NCBI GenBank assembly: GCA_040398845.1
Contig: JBBATH010000011.1
Span: 1 to 64,000 of the forward strand
DNA: 64,000 bases
Origin: WLND01 sp040398845
Lineage (GTDB): Bacteria > Actinomycetota > Actinomycetes > S36-B12
Direction of reading: 5' to 3'
Positions 61,549 to 64,000 of this stretch are shown one piece after another (positions within the stretch are counted from its first letter, which is position 1; the number at the start of each line of letters is the position of its first letter). The notes under the pieces were generated by a model that searched no databases, had not been told where the DNA came from, and saw only the letters and a list, made by a program, of their open reading frames with translations. A program made the position numbers and the translations under genes.

Positions 61549-62199
61549 ATGATTGGACTCAACCGAACATGGGCCGTTGGGATCAAAGCAATCTCAACGC
61601 TCGTGGCCATCTCAGCGATGGGGTTGCTGCTCACGTCAAGCCCACTTCATGCGACCGAGCGAACCGAAAAACTCGTCGACGCGCGAGGCGAAGTTGACCT
61701 CATACTCGGACCTTCCTTCGTTCAGCAGATGTTCAAGGCTGGCATGTTCATCTACGGGAGCAGCGACGTCCGATTGGGGCTTGGTGACAACCAATCCATG
61801 CGGGTGTACTTCCCACTCAAGGGAACCTCGAAAGCCTCGCCCACGACCGTAATAAAGGTCGACGACGAGACCGGCGGCATGGATTTCTTCAATGGACCGG
61901 CTGGGGCTACCGCGAGCCTCGTTGCGCCCGTCGTCCGCCGCACCGGTTCCACCGGTTTCATCACCGGCACGCTCATCGGCCCCTACTCAAAAGAAACCGG
62001 GCAGTTCGCGGAAACTATGCCCGTATTCGCCATGTCGTCCGCGCGCACAAAGGCTTCCGGGACCGGATGGACGATGACCGCGAACTTGTCGCTCACGGAG
62101 CAAGGTGCGTCAACCCTCAACACCCTGCTGGCAACCAACTACTTCCAGGCCGGGGCCCGCGTCGGATATCTCGACGCAGACGTTATGCCTGCTAACTGA
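61549..62199 (+). CDS. Secreted protein of unknown family
   Basis: A 216-aa protein with a signal peptide (STLVAISAMGLLLTSSPLHA). The mature part is beta-rich (RVYFPLKGTSKASPTTVIKV, GFITGTLIGPYSKETGQFAETMPVF, TMTANLSLTEQGASTLNTLL), resembling Ig-like or HtaA-type sandwiches; I cannot name the family. GGGGA lies 6 bases before the ATG. It is divergent from the potassium channel. Confidence 0.7.
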   Translation: MIGLNRTWAVGIKAISTLVAISAMGLLLTSSPLHATERTEKLVDARGEVDLILGPSFVQQMFKAGMFIYGSSDVRLGLGDNQSMRVYFPLKGTSKASPTTVIKVDDETGGMDFFNGPAGATASLVAPVVRRTGSTGFITGTLIGPYSKETGQFAETMPVFAMSSARTKASGTGWTMTANLSLTEQGASTLNTLLATNYFQAGARVGYLDADVMPAN

Positions 62200-62252
62200 C
62201 ACGGTCTACCAACGCCAAGGGGGGCCTTGACCGAGATTGATTGAGGAACTGA

Positions 62253-62945
62253 CTAGCCCTCAGCAGGGCTGGTCGACGCGCTCGGGGTCAGCGAGGGATT
62301 CGGTGGCCCCGACTCTTCTGAACTAGGTGACTCACTCGGTGCGACGACAGCAGCCGCAGCGCAGCCGGGGCCCGAGGTTGACGGTGACGGTGACGCCAAC
62401 GCAGCGGCAACATTGGCCTCACCAACGATCTCGGTGAATTCTTTCCCGACCACCACGTCGATGGCTTTTTTGCTGCGGTCATCCGGCAACATCTCAGCCC
62501 CCGGGAGGTAGAACCTCAGAAGCTTCGCCCCCTCGGCTCCCTTGGGCCCGTAACGGATTTCCGCCACCCCGATGACCTTTTGTCCCTCAGGGTCGTTCGC
62601 GACTTCCTTCACGTCAAATCCACGAGCGGCCAGTGCCTTTCCCGTGGTGCCGGCCAGCCCCTGTCGCTTCGTCCCGTTATAAACGTTGATCGTCACCCGA
62701 CTCGTCCGCGGCAGCTCCTCGGCCGGGGTCACCATCGTGGTAGCGCAGGGCAGCGGGGAGGCGCTGAGCGTTGCCACTCCGGTCTCGTCAGCAACCGGGG
62801 TCCCCTGACCTCGCAACACCACCGAGAATGCGTAGCCGATTCCAAAGAGCGCCACCGTTCCAAGGCTTACCATGAGAAGGATCGCCCACACCGGACGGCG
62901 CCGCCTTCGCGGATGTCTGATGACACTCTCTCTCAACGCGTTCAA
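62253..62945 (-). CDS. LytR_C-domain membrane protein
   Basis: A 230-aa protein: Arg-rich cytoplasmic start, one TM helix (VWAILLMVSLGTVALFGIGYAFSVVL), and a LytR C-terminal domain (SRVTINVYNGTKRQGLAGTTGKALAARGFDV, VAEIRYGPKGAEGAKLL). The last ~60 residues are Ser/Pro-rich. It may bind cell-wall polymers. It overlaps tadA by 4 bases; the core gene order resumes here. Confidence 0.85.
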   Translation of the reverse strand: MNALRESVIRHPRRRRRPVWAILLMVSLGTVALFGIGYAFSVVLRGQGTPVADETGVATLSASPLPCATTMVTPAEELPRTSRVTINVYNGTKRQGLAGTTGKALAARGFDVKEVANDPEGQKVIGVAEIRYGPKGAEGAKLLRFYLPGAEMLPDDRSKKAIDVVVGKEFTEIVGEANVAAALASPSPSTSGPGCAAAAVVAPSESPSSEESGPPNPSLTPSASTSPAEG

Positions 62946-63421
62946 CGCCGGCCTCCCAATCGCCGCAATGACATGTAGTCATATACAAGCCTGCCACACT
63001 CCGCTTCGAGAACCCCACCGACGACCTCAGGGCAATGGTTCAGTCGCCGATCCCTCACCAGATCCCACGCCGATCCCGCGGCGCCATATTTATCGTTCCA
63101 TGCCCCGAAGACCAGCCGAGAAATCCGAGACATCACCACCGCGCCTGCACACATCGGGCACGGCTCAAGGGTGACGACGAGGGTGCAGCCTTCCAAGCGC
63201 CAATCACCAATCGCGACGGCCGCTGAACGAAGGGCAAGGATTTCGGCGTGCGCCGTCGGATCACCGGACACCTCGCGTCCATTGCCTGCCGAAGCAATAA
63301 TCACACCCATCGGGTCTATGACGATAGCCCCGATGGGGATGTCCCCCGCCTCCCCGGCCTTCTCTGCCTCCGCGAGCGCAACGCCCATAGCGATGGCATC
63401 GGGGTCAGTGCCGTGAATCAT
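62942..63421 (-). CDS. tadA: tRNA-specific adenosine deaminase
   Basis: A 159-aa enzyme that makes inosine at position 34 of tRNA-Arg(ACG). Zinc site PTAHAEILAL (His, catalytic Glu) and LEPCPMCAGA (two Cys); YGAAGSAWDLV follows as in TadA. ATG 63421 overlaps the upstream gene's stop (ATGA). Confidence 0.93.
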   Translation of the reverse strand: MIHGTDPDAIAMGVALAEAEKAGEAGDIPIGAIVIDPMGVIIASAGNGREVSGDPTAHAEILALRSAAVAIGDWRLEGCTLVVTLEPCPMCAGAVVMSRISRLVFGAWNDKYGAAGSAWDLVRDRRLNHCPEVVGGVLEAECGRLVYDYMSLRRLGGRR

Positions 63422-63909
63422 CCAGTCGGGATGGCGACCGACAGCTGCGAAAGGAAGCCCACGCGCTTGGCGATCGTCCGTACCTGCTCGTCGGGATAGA
63501 GGTCCACATCCCCGCACAGCAGGGAGAGTTCGGTCGCATCAAGGCCGAAATCTGCGAACAGGGACAGGTCGCCGACCGGCTCGAAATCCTCGAGATCATC
63601 CTCGTCGAATTGCAGTCCGACGAGATCGGCCAACTCCTCGGCTAAATCAAAATCGAGAATGCAGGTGCCGTCGCTGATGAGTGCCCTCGTGTGATCGCCA
63701 GCCTGCCGGATTGCGACGAAGAACTCGTCGGATACGCCAACCAAGCCGAAGACCCCACCCTCACCCGGAAACTGACGAAGCGCCGCGACGAGCCCTTCAG
63801 CTGATGAAGTGCTTCGCTCGGGGAGTGCGAGGACGGTCCACTGGCCCTCCTCACGCCAACAGGCAACAGCGAAGTCGATCGATGCTGCGTCTACGTCTTC
63901 GCTGGCCAT
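63418..63909 (-). CDS. tRNA adenosine deaminase-associated protein
   Basis: A 163-aa acidic protein always found before tadA in actinobacteria (Rv3753c-like). Conserved segments: DFAVACWREEGQWTVLALP, GVFGLVGVSDEFFVAIR, DFDLAEELADLVGL, DEDDLEDFEPVGDL. The biochemical role is not known. ATG 63909 chosen; it is coupled to tadA. Confidence 0.88.
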   Translation of the reverse strand: MASEDVDAASIDFAVACWREEGQWTVLALPERSTSSAEGLVAALRQFPGEGGVFGLVGVSDEFFVAIRQAGDHTRALISDGTCILDFDLAEELADLVGLQFDEDDLEDFEPVGDLSLFADFGLDATELSLLCGDVDLYPDEQVRTIAKRVGFLSQLSVAIPTG

Positions 63910-63967
63910 GGGCTGATCGTGGCACGTCCGGGTACGCCGCGTCACATCGACGACTACTCTCGCGCGT

Positions 63968-64000
63968 ATGCGCACCCTTGTCATCGATCACCCGCTCGTC
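63968..64000 (+). CDS. upp: Uracil phosphoribosyltransferase, 5' end only
   Basis: Only 11 codons, MRTLVIDHPLV, are in the window. They match the Upp N-terminus, and upp next to tadA is a common actinobacterial arrangement. The rest lies beyond the edge. Confidence 0.7.
   Translation, partial: MRTLVIDHPLV

Overview
The window is high-GC actinobacterial DNA, probably from a draft genome or metagenome bin because it contains a 100-base N gap at 28336-28435. The evidence is gene content and order. It has a WhiB protein, a Crp/GlxR-type regulator, a MarP-like protease, a topoisomerase I with a Lys/Ala tail instead of zinc fingers, a compact Tad pilus cluster with an Ssd-like ATPase, and tandem ArsA-like ATPases. 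The order topA-helicase-tad-ssd-acs-marP-nth-crp-ridA-arsA-whiB-PBP-asd-lysC-recR-dnaX-tRNA deaminase matches, with deletions, the order I recall from the mycobacterial Rv3644c-Rv3753c region. I cannot place it below class level.

Region by region. 1-11.7 kb: partial tRNA-Thr, HAD phosphatase, MFS exporter, secreted TAP-like peptidase, holB-tmk-topA, and the proton-pumping pyrophosphatase. 11.8-18.9 kb: MrfA/YprA-type helicase, then a reverse-strand Tad/Flp operon (ssd, ATPase, TadB, TadC, pilin, TadE, TadG-like). 19.0-27.0 kb: HAD-IB phosphatase, degenerate Fic-fold protein, acs, nhaA, a holin-X-like protein, an alpha/beta hydrolase without its nucleophile, DUF309, and marP. 27.0-29.3 kb: CoA-type NUDIX, nth cut by the gap, a 21-bp tandem repeat, and the Crp regulator. 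29.3-32.1 kb: a small accessory patch with an RHH/MazF module, a dispersed palindromic repeat, gene-poor DNA and a secreted beta-propeller protein. 32.1-41.8 kb: MBL hydrolase, NUDIX, RidA, DUF4177, two ArsA ATPases, WhiB, class A PBP, YqeY, metallophosphoesterase, DUF3237 and VOC proteins. 41.9-52.1 kb: tRNA-Pro, sulfotransferase, asd-lysC (with an internal beta-subunit start), a CASTOR/POLLUX-type channel, a chimeric surface/membrane protein, recR-dnaX and the SRP RNA.

52.2-62.2 kb is the accessory zone. Two identical tRNA-Ser(GGA) genes bracket a 2.7-kb segment with transposase debris and a complete class II-like Fic protein. Beyond a tRNA-Ser(CGA) come a transposase fragment fused into a broken hsdM, a two-gene module of a 279-aa unknown protein plus a PIN nuclease, a second fragment of the same transposase family truncating an unknown gene, LtrA, an HTH remnant, a potassium channel and a secreted protein. 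The core resumes at 62.25 kb with a LytR_C protein, tadA with its associated protein, and the first codons of upp.

The best candidates for something undescribed are the 279-aa/PIN module, the palindromic repeat family at 3' gene ends (one copy supplies a gene's stop codon), the tRNA-Ser-bracketed island with a partial SRP RNA duplication, and the acidic-repeat/multi-TM chimeric protein beside the channel gene.
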